A stretch of 27,361 bases of DNA from Ophiosphaerella korrae (taxonomy: Eukaryota > Ascomycota > Dothideomycetes > Pleosporales > Phaeosphaeriaceae), in the NCBI GenBank assembly GCA_028456385.1, contig JALNQF010000483.1, positions 1 through 27,361 of the forward strand. Direction: 5' to 3'. The notes beneath the pieces are model-generated. The model saw only the letters and a list, made by a program, of their open reading frames with translations. It had not been told where the DNA came from and searched no databases. Numbering within the stretch: position 1 is the stretch's first letter; each line of letters opens with the position of its first letter. The position numbers were made by a program, and so were the translations under genes. Positions 8,641-20,265 of this stretch are shown here, piece by piece.

Positions 8641-11600
8641 TAAACCTTAAGAAAAAGTAGCTAAGAGTAAAGAAGTATAATATATAATACTCTATTAGAC
8701 CTTTTATTATAATAATAACTACTATATATATCTTTCTAGTAAATAGAAAGTAGTATAGTTTCTATAGAAATAAAGGTATAAAGTAGCTATAATAAAAAAA
8801 GTTAGAATAAAAGCTTAGCTAAAAGAAATAGCCTAAGTAATAGACTTACTAATAGAAGACTTAGAAAGGGAAGAGCCTCTAGTACTATTAATCTAGGCTA
8901 AAGAACTAGTACTAGATAAAGAAACTACTATAACTACTTCTAATAAACTATAAAGAAGTAAGAAATAAGCTAGTATAAAAAGTATAAAGTATACCTAGCT
9001 AATAATATATAGCTATAATAGCTATATAATAACTAATATAAAGGAATAAAATAAAGAATAGAAGTTTATTTAGAAATACTTACTAGTTATAAGTATAGAG
9101 AAAGTATATAAAGACTAGAAAGAATATAATTCTAAAGAGATAAAGATTATACTATTTTAAGAATAGATAAAGTAATATATAGTTATAGTAAAAAGAATAC
9201 TTATATAAAGAAAGTAATAATCTTTTATAAAAAAAATATAATAGATTAATAAAGCTTATATACTAAGAATACTAGTAGTATACTATATTCTAATAATAGA
9301 TATACTTAGTAAAGATAAATACTAGGAAGGAGATAATAAAATAATAAACTTAAAGTATCTAGTATACTTTAAAGTATTATAGATATTATACTTAGATAAA
9401 AACTATATTATATATAAAAACTCTAAAGTAAATAATAATATATAGCTTATATAAAGAAAAGGTTATAATTATATAAAAGTAATCTTAGTAGAAGATATCT
9501 AAGTATAAAAAGTAATCTTAGAAGATAGATATATAGTAATAAGGCCTAGACTAAAACTATCTAAAAAATATATCTAAAGAAGACTATAGTATAAATATAT
9601 ATATAATAAATATCTAAAATATAAAGAATATAAACTTAAGCTAAAGCTATAGCTTTAGAAAAATAGGTAATTTATAAAATTAGTTAAATAAAAAAAACTA
9701 GAAAGCGTAAAAGGCCTATATATTATAAAAATAGGTATATACTAAGAAAAGAAGGTATAATTAATAATTAATAGTAGAGCTATAAGGAACTTTATATCTA
9801 AGAAGTTTATAGAAATATAAGAAATAAGCTATATAATAAAAAGATACCTTTAATAGCTAAGTATAATTAAAAGAAAATTATTCTAGAAACCTATTAGGTT
9901 TAAGATAATTTTTTCTACGCTTAAGTTAAAAAGAATAAAGATTAAAAATATAATTATAGATATAATAACAATTAATAATAAATAAGATATAATACTAAGT
10001 ATACTATAGTTATAGATAACTAACCTATATATTAATTAGAAAATAGGAAAAATTAATTTCTATAGAATAGAAATACTAAAAGCTAATATAAGTACCTATA
10101 AAGGAGAATTCTCTAAAGAATATAAAAAATAGGAAAAATAACTTATAGAGCCTAAAGACTACTTTCTAGAATATTAGCTATAGGATTTAGTAATAGAACT
10201 AGAAAAAAGAAAAGACGTAAGATAGAGCCTAGTCTATTAGAAAATAGAAGAAAAGTCTAGAATTAAGTAAATATTTATTTAAAACGTAATAAAAAAGAGA
10301 TAGATAAGAGAATCTAGATCTTTAGTAGTATATAGACTTATATTTATAGATAAAAAGGAAATAAATAATAAAAGGCTCTATATAGATTTTAGAAAAACTA
10401 ATATAGTTATAAATAAGAACTAATACCTATTACTATAAATAGATAGAATATAAAATAAACTATAAAGAGTAAAAGTCTTTATAAAGCTAGATATCTAAAA
10501 TACCTACTACTAAATTAGAATTAAAAAAGGTAATAAGTAGAAAATAGTATTTAGAATATAGTATAAACTATATAAATACTTAGTTATACTATTTAACTTA
10601 ATAAACGCACTAGTAGTATTCTAAGAAAAGATTAATATAGTACTAAAAGAGTACTTAGATATATTTATATTTATATACTTAGATAATATCTTTATATTCT
10701 TAGAAATAGAAGAAGAATATATATAATATATATATAAAGTACTAGAAAAACTAGTAAAAAATAAATTATTTCTTAAAATAAGAAAATGTATATTCTATAT
10801 AAAAGAAATAAATTTCCTTAGATTTATTATTAAACTAGGAAAAATTAAGATTAACCTAGAAAAAATTAGATTAATTAATAAATAGCTAAAACTAAAAAAC
10901 CTAAAAGAAGTATAATAATTTTATAGGTTAGCTAACTTTTATAAAAAGTTAATAGTAAAATAGTTTAAAGATATAAAACTAATAATAAAACTTATAAAAA
11001 AGGATATACTATTTAAATAGATAAAGGAATATAATAAAGTATTTAATAAAATTAAAAAAAAGTTTATAAAGAACCTAGTTATTAGAATATATAACTTAGA
11101 CTTACTAGTAATAGTTAAAATAGATAAATCTAATTTAGTCTATAGAATAGTACTAATACAAAAAGACCTAGAGACTAAAAAGAAATACTTAGTTAAATAC
11201 TTCTCTAAGAAAATAAAAATAGTAGAACTTAACTACTTAATCTATAATAAAGAAATACTAGTAATCTATAAAGTATTTAAATAATAAAGAGTATACTTAT
11301 AAAAAGTAAACTACTAGATAAAGGTTTATATAGACTATAAGAATCTTATAAGATTTATAATAAATAAAGAATTATTATAATAATATATAAGATAGTAAGA
11401 ATTCTTATTAATATTTAATATAGAAATTATATATATAAAAGGAAAAGATAATTAATTAATATATACTTTTAGTAGAAGACTAGACTTATAAGAAAAAGTA
11501 AATACTACTAGTATAGTTCTAGTTAAGAATAAAGAAGGATATTTAATTTTAAATATACCTAAAATAGCTATAATACTTAAAAGAACAAGTAGTAAGCTAG

Positions 11601-13000
11601 ATAAAAAGATTTAGAAAATAATATAAGAAGCTTCTAAGAAAATAGAAAAATTAGAAATCTAAAAAGGATTAGTATAAGCCTATAGAAGAATATATATTCT
11701 AAGAAAGATTTAAAGAAAATTTATATAATAATTCTATAAACTACTAGTATATAGATACTAAAGTATTAAAAAAATATTAGATAGACTACTATAAGACTAC
11801 TATATTCTAAAAGTAAGATAACTAGTAATAAAGATATTATAAAACTACATAGAATACTAAAGAAATAAGTATAATAGATATATACTATATAAGATACTAT
11901 AACTAGTTAAGATACTAAAATAACTATAAAGAGTTATTATAATAGACTTTATTATAAAGCTACTTAAGTCTAAGAACCTAATATTAGGAGTTAAGTATAA
12001 TAGAATTCTAATAATAGTAAATAAACTTATAAAGTACTTATACTTTAGACTATATAAAGAAAAAAGTAGAATAGAAGTTACTATATACTAGGTCTTAGAA
12101 ACTATAATTAGTTAATATAGACTACTAGATAAAATTATTATAGATAAAGATATATAATTTATATTAAAACTATAGAGAATAATAATAGTATAATTAAAAA
12201 TATAATATATAATATCTATAGTATATTACTTATAAATAGATAGATAATTAGAATATATAAATTAGATAGTAGAATAGTACTTAAGATATTACTTTAACTC
12301 TAACTAGAATAACTAGGTATAGCTACTACTTATAGTATAGCTAGTATATAATAGCGTAAAAAATATAGTAATAAAAGTATTACTCTTTTTTATAAACTAT
12401 AGATTTAAACCTAATATATACTAGATACTAAGAGATTAGATATCTTAGTTTCTAAGAAGAAAAAACTTTACTAATAAACTTAAAGATATATATAATTAAC
12501 TAAGATAGAATATAGAATTCTTATATAATTAAATAGTAAAATACTATAATAAGAAGTATAAAAAAGAACTTTAATTTAAAGAGAAAGAAAAAGTATAGTT
12601 AGTATAAAAAAATATTAAGAGTAAATAACTAAGCTTAAAACTAAACTACGTTAAGATAAAACTATATAAAGTAGAAAAAGAAGTTATACAAGTTATATTT
12701 AAATTAAAGCTACTAAATAAGATAAAGAAATACTTAATATTTTATATAGCCTTACTAGAACAAGTACTATAAGAAGTAAAACTACTAGTAAATAAAGTAG
12801 ATATATAGAGAGAATAAAAAAAATAAAAAGTTAAGAAAATCTTATAGTATTAGTTTTATAATAGAAAGAACTACTACCTAGTAAAATAGATAAGAATAGA
12901 TAAAAAAAGAAAACTATAAGAAAAAATATAGGAACTAGAGGATAATCTTAATTACTCTAAGAAACTAAAAGAGTTTTAAAGCTAAAACCTTCTAGAGCGC
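8641..13000 (+). pseudogene. pol: copy B pol remnant: PR, RT, RNase H, integrase, chromodomain
   Basis: After a poorly recognisable linker (8641-9700), the aspartic-protease site appears as INSRAIRNFIS at 9767-9801 (ancestral D-S-G-A). RT runs about 10370-11050, with LYIDFRKTN, FIKLDIQNTYYQIRI and the box YLDNIFIF near 10674-10700, whose second Asp is now Asn. RNase H runs about 11100-11480, with NYLIYNKEILVIYKVFK and VYIDYKNLIRFI. Integrase runs about 11735-12450: a finger ending YIEYQRNKYNR, a first Asp in IIIDFIIKLLKSK, a second in IIIDKDIQF, and the Glu in DRQLEYINQ. A GPY/F-like stretch ends IFYIALLEQVLQE (family HPVFHVSLLE). A chromodomain lies at about 12838-12985 with YYLVK and ELEDNLNYSKKLKEF. 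The enzyme order is that of Metaviridae; stops are scattered throughout. Confidence 0.9.
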
Positions 13001-13337
13001 CTTATAGTAAACTAAGAAAATTAGTACTACTAGCGCTAAATAGAGAGGCGTTAGGAATATTTAATATAATAGGAGCTAGAATAGCCTAAACTATATCTTT
13101 AAAGTCTATTTTAGCCTCTAAAGTATAAGACTATTTAGATAATTTAGTATTATTATAAGCTTTTATCTTATAAAGATACTTAATATAAGAATAAAGATTT
13201 ACTAGCTTATAAAGAGTTAGCTTATACTTAGCTTTAGCTTCTATAAGCTATAATAATAGTATTTCTTAAGCTTAGTTAATAGCTTACTTTATATAACTTA
13301 GTAAGAAGAGACTATATAGAAATTAAATACTTATACT
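12957..13337 (-). pseudogene. antisense ORF in copy B 3' tail
   Basis: This minus-strand frame of 127 codons ends at TAG (12957-12959), opposite the last chromodomain codons. Interruptions are TAA/TAG only. It reads SISIQFLYSLFLLSYIKQ, then AINQAQEILLLQLIEAKAKYK in two neighbouring pieces, YLYKIKAYNNTKLSKQ, LEAKIDFKD, and ends GALEGFSFKTLLVS. It aligns without indels with the A1 frame (plus strand, 3537-3947), and differences between them are mostly RIP-type transitions. The stretch is outside known Gypsy domains. The product is not recognised; the evidence for coding is conservation of frame and of several blocks in the diverged copies C and A2. The opposite strand cannot be excluded as the coding one. 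Confidence 0.5.
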
Positions 13338-13618
13338 TTATAAGAAAAATACTAGATAGAGTATACTTATATTAAATATTAGCTAGAATATACTTACTAT
13401 AGTATTTACTATCTTTTAAAGATATAAGATAAGTAAGCTTTAATTAAGTATAATAGGCGTAGAGAAATATTTTAACTTTATTATAAGTAATATAAGTAAT
13501 AAAAAGAAGTTTATTATAGTTAGAATATAAAGATATAGAGAATAATAAAGAGTTAGAAATAAATAAAGAAACTAGACTAATAACTTTAGGCCTAGGATAA
13601 AGAAATAAAAACCTACCT

Positions 13619-13641
13619 AAAAAAGAGAATAGTATTATAGC
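13619..13641 (+). other. polypurine tract of copy B
   Basis: The purine run aaaaaagagaa is followed by tagtattatag immediately before the LTR that starts at 13642. It is the expected primer for plus-strand synthesis and is matched in the other copies. Confidence 0.7.
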
Positions 13642-14072
13642 TATAACAAGAGAAAACTAATTTAAGCTAATTAGCTCTACTATAGATAATAATAACGTAT
13701 ACAACTTATAGGGAGATAAACTAGATTAAGAGACTAACTATAATAAAGATACGTAATAGATTTATAATTCGCGATCTTAGTAAATATAAAGTATAAAGCT
13801 AAGTACGTAATAGATTTATAATTTATAATCTTAGTAAATACAAAGTATAAAGTTAACTAAAAAGCTTAGGTATATAGTTAGTAAAATACGTATTATTAGG
13901 ATAGTATTAGTAATTTAATCCTTTAACTATAGAATACTAATATAAGATAGTTATAAAATATCCTCTATTATTTATAGTTATTATAGATCTTTATATAAGC
14001 TTTTATTATTACTTCTTAATTTACTAATACTTTTTAAGTATTAGGAAGTTAACTCTAGTAATACCTATTATA
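13642..14072 (+). repeat. LTR shared by copies B (3') and C (5'), subfamily 1
   Basis: The 431-bp LTR starts tataacaagag and ends acctattata. It is preceded by the internal end of copy B and followed directly by the gag region of copy C (gaaagatattaaaaac at 14073), so a single LTR serves two elements. It carries the same 54-bp tandem duplication as the LTR at 7046; the GC-richer variant cgcgatctt sits in the first unit here and in the second unit there. One shared LTR between two internal regions is the usual product of unequal LTR-LTR recombination. Confidence 0.9.
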
Positions 14073-15300
14073 GAAAGATATTAAAAACTATATAAATAAC
14101 TTAATCTCTAAAAAAAAAATATAAAGATAGTAATTAATACCTTAGAAACCTAGAATAAAGAACTCTAGGAATATATAACATAAAATAAAGTATAGATTAA
14201 AGCTATTATTAAAGAATAAAATTAAATAGAACTAATTATATAATACTTAGAGATAAGTATAATAAAGAAACTACTAAAGATACTTATCTTTAAGAAGTTT
14301 AATAATATAAGAGAAAAACTAAAACTCTTTATAGCTTTAGTATAACTCTAAATAGATATATAAGTACTATACTTTAATATAGAAGAAAAGAAAGTAATAT
14401 ATATTAGAATATACTTTAAAGAGAATATAATAAGATAGTTTAAACCTTACTAAATAGACTATATAATATATACTCTAATAACCTAAAAAGATAAAATAAG
14501 AGCTATCTTTAGAAGTTATAAACACTTTACTAAATAAATAAGAGTAGCGTTTAGAGATATAGATATTACCTAATAAGCTAAAGAATAGTTAGAAAAGCTT
14601 ATATATAGTTAGAGTATTCTAGAATATATATTATAGTTTAAGTAACTATTATAAAATATAGAATAGAATAAGTTAGCTTTAATATTATAATTAAAATAAA
14701 GACTAAACTTAAAAATCTAATATAAAATAATTTATATAGTAAAACTACAAATACTAGAAGCTCTAAAGTAATAAGTAATATAGATTAATAATAACTTTTA
14801 AGAATAGAAGAAGAATAAGTATAGAGGTTATACCTAGAATTATAATAAGAGAGACTTTATAGTCTTTAATACTAATAAAGATAGAAAGAAGAAGAAGAAT
14901 AAAGACTTTATATACTTTAACTATAGTAAACTAGGCTACTATATAAAGAACTACTAATTAAAGTTAAAAAAGGATATAGTATATTATAAATATAAGAAAC
15001 CTAAATACTTTATAAAAGATTACAAAAGTAAGAACTTAAAAAAAGAAATATTATAAGATATAAGCTTAAGAATAAGTAAGAGATAATTATTAATTAAAGA
15101 GCTATCTAAGCTAAGCTACTTATATATAGTAGAGTAGCTTAAATAGCTTATATAGCTTACTTACTACTATAGGCTTACTTAAATTATATAGAGTAGAGCT
15201 CTAACTTATAATAAGAAACTTAATTAAAAATAACTAAGAAGAAAAAAGAAGTACTATAAGTATAGGCTAAACTTTAAAATAAAGTAGCTAGAAGTAATAA
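14073..15300 (+). pseudogene. gag: copy C gag remnant, interrupted by a MITE-like insertion
   Basis: This is collinear with the gag of copy B and starts at the equivalent of B's position 7609. The capsid part lies at about 14310-14630. Two decayed zinc knuckles lie at about 14900-15035; the first appears as YFNYSKL...YYIKNY and the second as YYKYKKPKYFIKDY, so Cys and His have become Tyr. The 165-bp insertion at 15049-15213 falls just after the second knuckle, and the gag/pol sequence resumes at 15214 with agaaacttaatt, matching B at about 8588. Stops are scattered as in B. Confidence 0.78.
15049..15213. mobile_element. 165-bp MITE-like insertion in copy C
   Basis: Copy B has no counterpart of this segment. 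It begins tattataag and ends cttataata, a perfect 9-bp terminal inverted repeat. It is flanked on both sides by the direct repeat agaaa (15044-15048 and 15214-15218), which fits a 5-bp target-site duplication. Inside are further partial inverted repeats around agctactta and agtagagtagctt. It has no coding capacity and is as depleted of CA and TG as its host, so it either went through RIP itself or was already present when the host copy did. The superfamily cannot be assigned from ends this short. Confidence 0.7.
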
Positions 15301-18300
15301 ACTATAGTATATAATACTCTAATAAACCTTTTATTATAAAGATAACTACTATATATATCTTTCTAGTAAGTAAAGAGTAAGATATTTCTTATAATAAAGA
15401 AATAGAGTAGCTATAATAAAAAAAAGTAGAATAAAAGCGTAGCTAGAAGAAATAGTATATATAATAGACTTACTAGTAGAAGATCTAGAAAGAAAAGAGC
15501 CCCTAGTACTATTAATCTAAGCTAAAAGACTAGTATAAGATAAAGAGACTATTATAGTTACTTCTAAAGAAATAAAAAGAAATAAGAAATAAATTAATAT
15601 AAGAGATATAAAGTATACCTAGTTAAATATATATAACTATAATAGCTATATAACTATAGATATATTAGAATAAAATAAGAACTAGTAGTTTATTTAGAAA
15701 TACTTACTAGTTATAAGTATAGAAGAAGCGTATAAAGACTAAAAAGAATATAATCTTAAAGTAATAAAATTTATAATATTCTAATAATAGATAAAATAAT
15801 ATATAGTTATAGTAAGTAGAATACTTATATAAAGAAAGTAGTAGTATCTTATAAGAAAAATATAATAGATTAATAAAGCTTATATACTATAAGTACTAGT
15901 AATATACTATATCTTAGTAATAAAGAGACCTAGTATAGATAGATACTAGAAAAGGGATAATAAGAGAATAGATCTAGAATATCTAGTATACACTAAAATA
16001 GTATAGGTATTATATTTAAATATATATTACTACTTATATAGAGAAAAAAAAGTATAAAACTATATATAGCTTAAAAGAAGATAAGACTATATAAAAGTAA
16101 TCTTTAAAAAAGAAATTAAAGGATAAGAAATAATTTAGATTTCTAACAAAGAATATATATTAATTAGACCTAGACCTAAGCTATCTAAAGAATATATTAA
16201 AAGAATATAGCTATAGTATAAGTACGTATTTAATAAATATCTAAAATATAAGAACTATAAACGTAAAATAAAATAATAGCTCTAGAAGAATAGATAATTT
16301 AAAGAAAAACCTAAGTAAGAAAAGCTAAAAAGTATAAAAAGCCTATATATTACAAAAATAAGTATATACTAAAGAAAGGAAGTATAATTAATAATTAATA
16401 GTAGAGCTATAAAAAACTTTATATTAAAGAAGTTTATAGAAATACAAGGAATAAGGTATATAATAAAGAAATATCTATAATAATTAAGTATAATTAAAGG
16501 AAAACTATTTTAAGAACCTATTAGGTTTAAAATAGTTCTCTCTATATTAGAACTAAAAGAGATAATAATTAAGAATATAGTTATAGATATAACAATAATT
16601 AATAATAAATAAGATATAATACTAGGTATACTATAGTTATAAATAACTAACCTATATATTAATTAGAGATTAGAAGAAATTAACTACTATAAGATAAATA
16701 TATTAAAAGCTAATATAAGTACCTATAAAGGAGAATTCTCTAAAGAATATAAGAAATAAGAAAAATAGCTTATAAAGCCTAAAGACTACCTTCTAGAATA
16801 TTAGCTATAGGACTTAGTAATAGACTTAAAAGAAGATAAGAATATAGGATAGAGCTTAGTTTATAGATAAATAGAAGAAAAATCTAAGATTAAATAAGTA
16901 TTTATTAAAAATATAATTAGAAAAAGATAGATATAGAAATCTAAATCCTTAGTAGTATATAGCTTTATATGTATAAATAAAAAGAGAATAAGTAATAAAA
17001 AACTCTATATAGATTTTAGAAAAACTAATATAATTATAAATAAAAACTAATACCTCTTACTATAAATAGATAAAATATAAAATAGACTATAAAGAGTAAA
17101 GATCTTTATAAAACTAGATATCTAGAACGCCTACTACTAGATTAGAATTAAGAAAAGTAATAAATAGAAGATAGTATTTAGAATATAGTATAAACTATAT
17201 AAATACTTAGTTATACTATTTAGTTTAATAAACGTACTAGTAGTATTCTAAGAAAGAATAAATATAGTACTAAGAGATTACTTAGATATATTTATATTTA
17301 TATACCTAGATAATATCTTTATATTCTTAGAAATAGAAAAAGAACACATATAATATATATATAAGGTACTAGAAAAACTAGTAGAAAATAAACTATTTCT
17401 TAAAATAAGAAAATACAAATTCTATATAAAGAAAATAGATTTCTTTAGATTTATTATTAAACTAGGAAAAATTAAGATTAACCTAGAAAAAATTAAGTTA
17501 ATTAATAAATAGCTAGTACTAAAGAACCTAAAAGAGGTATAATAATTTTATAGGTTAGTAAACTTTTATAGAAAGTTAATAGTAAGATTATCTAAAGATA
17601 TAAAACTAATAATAAAACTTATAAAGAAAGATACGCTATTTAAATAAATAAAAGAATATAATAAAGTATTTAAAAAGATAAAAAGAAAGTTTATAGAAAA
17701 TCTAGTTATTAGAATATATAACCTAGACCTACTAGTAATAGTAAAAATAGATGTATCTAACTTAGTCTATAGAATAGTACTAATATAAGAAGACCTAAGG
17801 ACTAAATTAGAATACCTAGTTAAATACTTCTCTAAGAAAATAAAGCTAGTAGAGCTTAACTACCTAATCTATAATAAAGAGATACTAGTAATCTATAAAG
17901 TATTTAAGTAATAAAGAGTATATTTATAAAGAGTAAAGTATAGAATAAAAGTTTATATAAACTATAAGAACTTTATTAGATTTATAATAAATAAGAAGTT
18001 ATTATAATACTATATAAGATAGTAAGAGTTTCTATTAATATTTAATATAGAAATAATATATACTAAGAGTAAAGAAAACTAATTTATAGATACTCTAAGT
18101 AGAAGACTAAATCTATAAGAAGAAGTAAACGTTATAAGTATAGTTCTTATTAAGAATAAAGAAGGATACTTAGTCTTAAATATACTTAAAATAGCTATAA
18201 CCTTAAAAAGAAAAAATAGTAAGCTAGATAAATAGATTTAGAAAATAATATAAGAAGTACTTAAAAAAATAAAGAAACTAGAAATCTAAGAAGGATTTAT

Positions 18301-19640
18301 ATAAGCTTATAAAAGAATATATATTCTAAGAAAAATTTAAAGAGAATTTATATAATAATTCTATAAATTACTAGTATATAGATACTAAAGTATTAATAAA
18401 ATATTAGATAGACTTCTAAGAGACTACTATATCTTAAAAGTAAAATAACTTGTAATAAAAGTACTATAAAACTATATAGAATACTATAGAAATAAATATA
18501 ATAAATATATACTATATAGGATACTATAACTAGTAGAGATACTAGAATAACTATAGAGAGTTATTATAATAGACTTTATTACAAAACTACTAAAATCTAA
18601 AGAACTAGTATTAAGAGTTAAGTATAATAGAATCCTAATAATAGTAAATAAACTTATAAAGTACTTATACTTTAGACTATATAAAGAGAAAAGTAGAATA
18701 GAAGTTACTATATACTAGATTCTAGGAACTATAATTAGTTAATATAGACTACTAGATAAAATTATTATAGATAGAGATATATAATTTATATTAAAACTAT
18801 AGAGAATAATAATAGTATAACTAGAAATCTAGTATATAATATTAATAGTATACTACCTATAAATAGATAAATAATTAGAATATATAAACTAGATAGTAGA
18901 ATAGTACTTAAAATACTACCTTAATTATAACTAGAATAATTAGGTATAGCTACTACCTATAGTATAGTTAGTATATAATAGCGTAAAGAATATAGAAATA
19001 AAAGTATTACTCTTTTTTATAAACTATAGATTTAACTCTAATATATATAGAATACTAAGATCTAAAGTATTTTAGTTTCTAAGAGGAAAAAACTTTACTA
19101 ATAGACTTAAGGATTTATATAATTAACTAAGATAAGATATAGAATTCTAATATAATTAAATAGTAAAATACTATAATAAGAAATATAAAAAGAGACCTTA
19201 ATTTAAAAAGAGAGAAAAAGTATAGTTAGTATAAAAAAATATTAAAAGTAAATAATCTAGTTTAAAACTAGATTATATTAAGATAAGACTATATAAAATT
19301 AAAAAGAAAGTTATACTAGTTATATTTAAACTAAAGCTACTAAATAAAATAAAGATATACCTAATATTCTATATAGTACTACTAGAACAAGTACTATAAG
19401 AAGTAGAAGTACTAGTATATAAAGTAGATATATATAAAGAATAAAAAAAATAAGAAGTTAAAAAAATCTTATAATACTAGTTCTATAATAGAAGAAACTA
19501 CTACTTAGTAAAATAGATAGGTATAGATAAAAAAGGATAACTATAGAAGAAAATATAGAAACTAGAGAATAACCTTAATTACTTTAAGAAACTAAAAGAG
19601 TTCTAAAGTTAAAACCTTCTAGAGTACTTTATAGTAAACT
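15300..19640 (+). pseudogene. pol: copy C pol remnant: PR, RT, RNase H, integrase, chromodomain
   Basis: This is collinear with the pol of copy B. The protease site lies at about 16393-16430 with the sequence INSRAIKNFI. RT (about 16980-17660) has LYIDFRKTN, FIKLDIQNAYYQIRI and YLDNIFIFLEIE. RNase H starts near 17740 with VKIDVSNLVYRIVL, where the first Asp is kept, and later shows FIDTLSRRLN (family xADALSRR), so this copy preserves that segment better than B. Integrase (about 18330-19080) has IIIDFITKLLKSK, IIIDRDIQF and DKQLEYINQIVEQYL. The GPY/F-like region ends IFYIVLLEQVLQE. The chromodomain at about 19470-19605 shows FYNRRNYYLVKQIGIDKKG and ENNLNYFKKLKEF. All frames contain many TAA/TAG stops. 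Confidence 0.9.
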
Positions 19641-19934
19641 AAGAAAATTAATACTACTACTACTAGATAGAGAGGCGCTAGGAATACCTAATATAATAAA
19701 AATAGCTTTTACTATAGCCTTAAAATTAAGCTTAAACTTAATAAAAGTAGCTTACGTAATAAACTTCTTATTATTTAAAGCTTTTATCTTATAAAGATAG
19801 ATTAGATAAGTATAATTTTCTACTTATATACTTAGAATATAATTAAATTCTTTTTTAGCTTTAGTAATCTATTTAGATAGTTTATCTTAAGTATAGTTAA
19901 TAGCTCTCTTAATTATAGATAAGTATAGATACGT
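19584..19934 (-). pseudogene. antisense ORF in copy C 3' tail
   Basis: This minus-strand frame of 117 codons ends with TAA at 19584-19586, opposite the chromodomain end. Readable blocks are LSIIKRAINYTQDKLSKQ, KAKKEFNY, YLIYLYKIKALNNKKF and, near the end, STLEGFNFRTLLVS. It belongs to the same variant as A2 (IYLYKIKALNNKK here, FYLYKIKALNNKK there), as against YLYKIKAYNNTKLSKQ in A1 and B. Between variants many third positions differ silently (AAA/AAG, GCT/GCC, GAA/GAG, GAC/GAT), which favours this frame as the coding one, though RIP muddies the count. Function unknown. Confidence 0.5.
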
Positions 19935-20242
19935 AAGTAAGTATTATTAACCTATATTCTATAAGAAATACGCTAGAGAGATTATAAGATATATAAGTAT
20001 TAGTATAGATATACGCCTTATAAGCCTTACTATATTTTAAAGAAATATACTCTAGAAGAAGATTTAAAGATTTATAATAAGAATAAAGAAATATAGCTAT
20101 ACTATAATATAATATATAATTAGCTAACTAAAGGTAATAAAGAGTAGACTTAGTAAGTATAAAAGAGGATAAAGAACTTTATATTAACAAAGAAACTAGG
20201 TTAATAACTCTAGCTTTAGGATAGATAAACTAGAACTTATCT

Positions 20243-20265
20243 AAAGGAAGAGATAGTATTATAGG
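20243..20265 (+). other. polypurine tract of copy C
   Basis: The purine run aaaggaagaga is followed by tagtattatagg just before the LTR at 20266. It is equivalent to the tract at 13619 in copy B. Confidence 0.65.

Larger units (their letters stand above)
7046..14072 (+). mobile_element. full-length chromovirus copy B (Ty3/Gypsy), RIP-mutated
   Basis: This is the most complete element of the window, 7027 bp, with LTRs of 431 bp each at 7046-7476 and 13642-14072. Between them, in order, are leader, gag with two zinc-knuckle remnants, protease, RT, RNase H, integrase, GPY/F-like module, chromodomain, a tail with an antisense ORF, and a polypurine tract. Order and chromodomain place it in the chromovirus branch of Ty3/Gypsy, the common type in ascomycetes. 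In the first 120 bases of the two LTRs every difference I see is C/T or G/A, so age cannot be read from LTR divergence; RIP dominates. A target-site duplication cannot be shown because both sides abut other element pieces. All reading frames are broken. Confidence 0.92.

Noticed and set aside
10370..11050. A possibly active reverse transcriptase in copy B.
   Set aside because: The YLDD box reads YLDN and the frame contains many in-frame TAA/TAG codons; copies A1, C and R1 are damaged the same way.
7609..13000. Reading TAA and TAG as glutamine gives thousands of codons of open frame, which could suggest a ciliate-like genetic code.
   Set aside because: The same positions show His and Cys changed to Tyr, Asp to Asn and Gly to Arg/Ser at catalytic and zinc-binding sites, and CA/TG are depleted everywhere including LTRs. 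RIP explains all of this; a recoded genome would not lose active-site residues.
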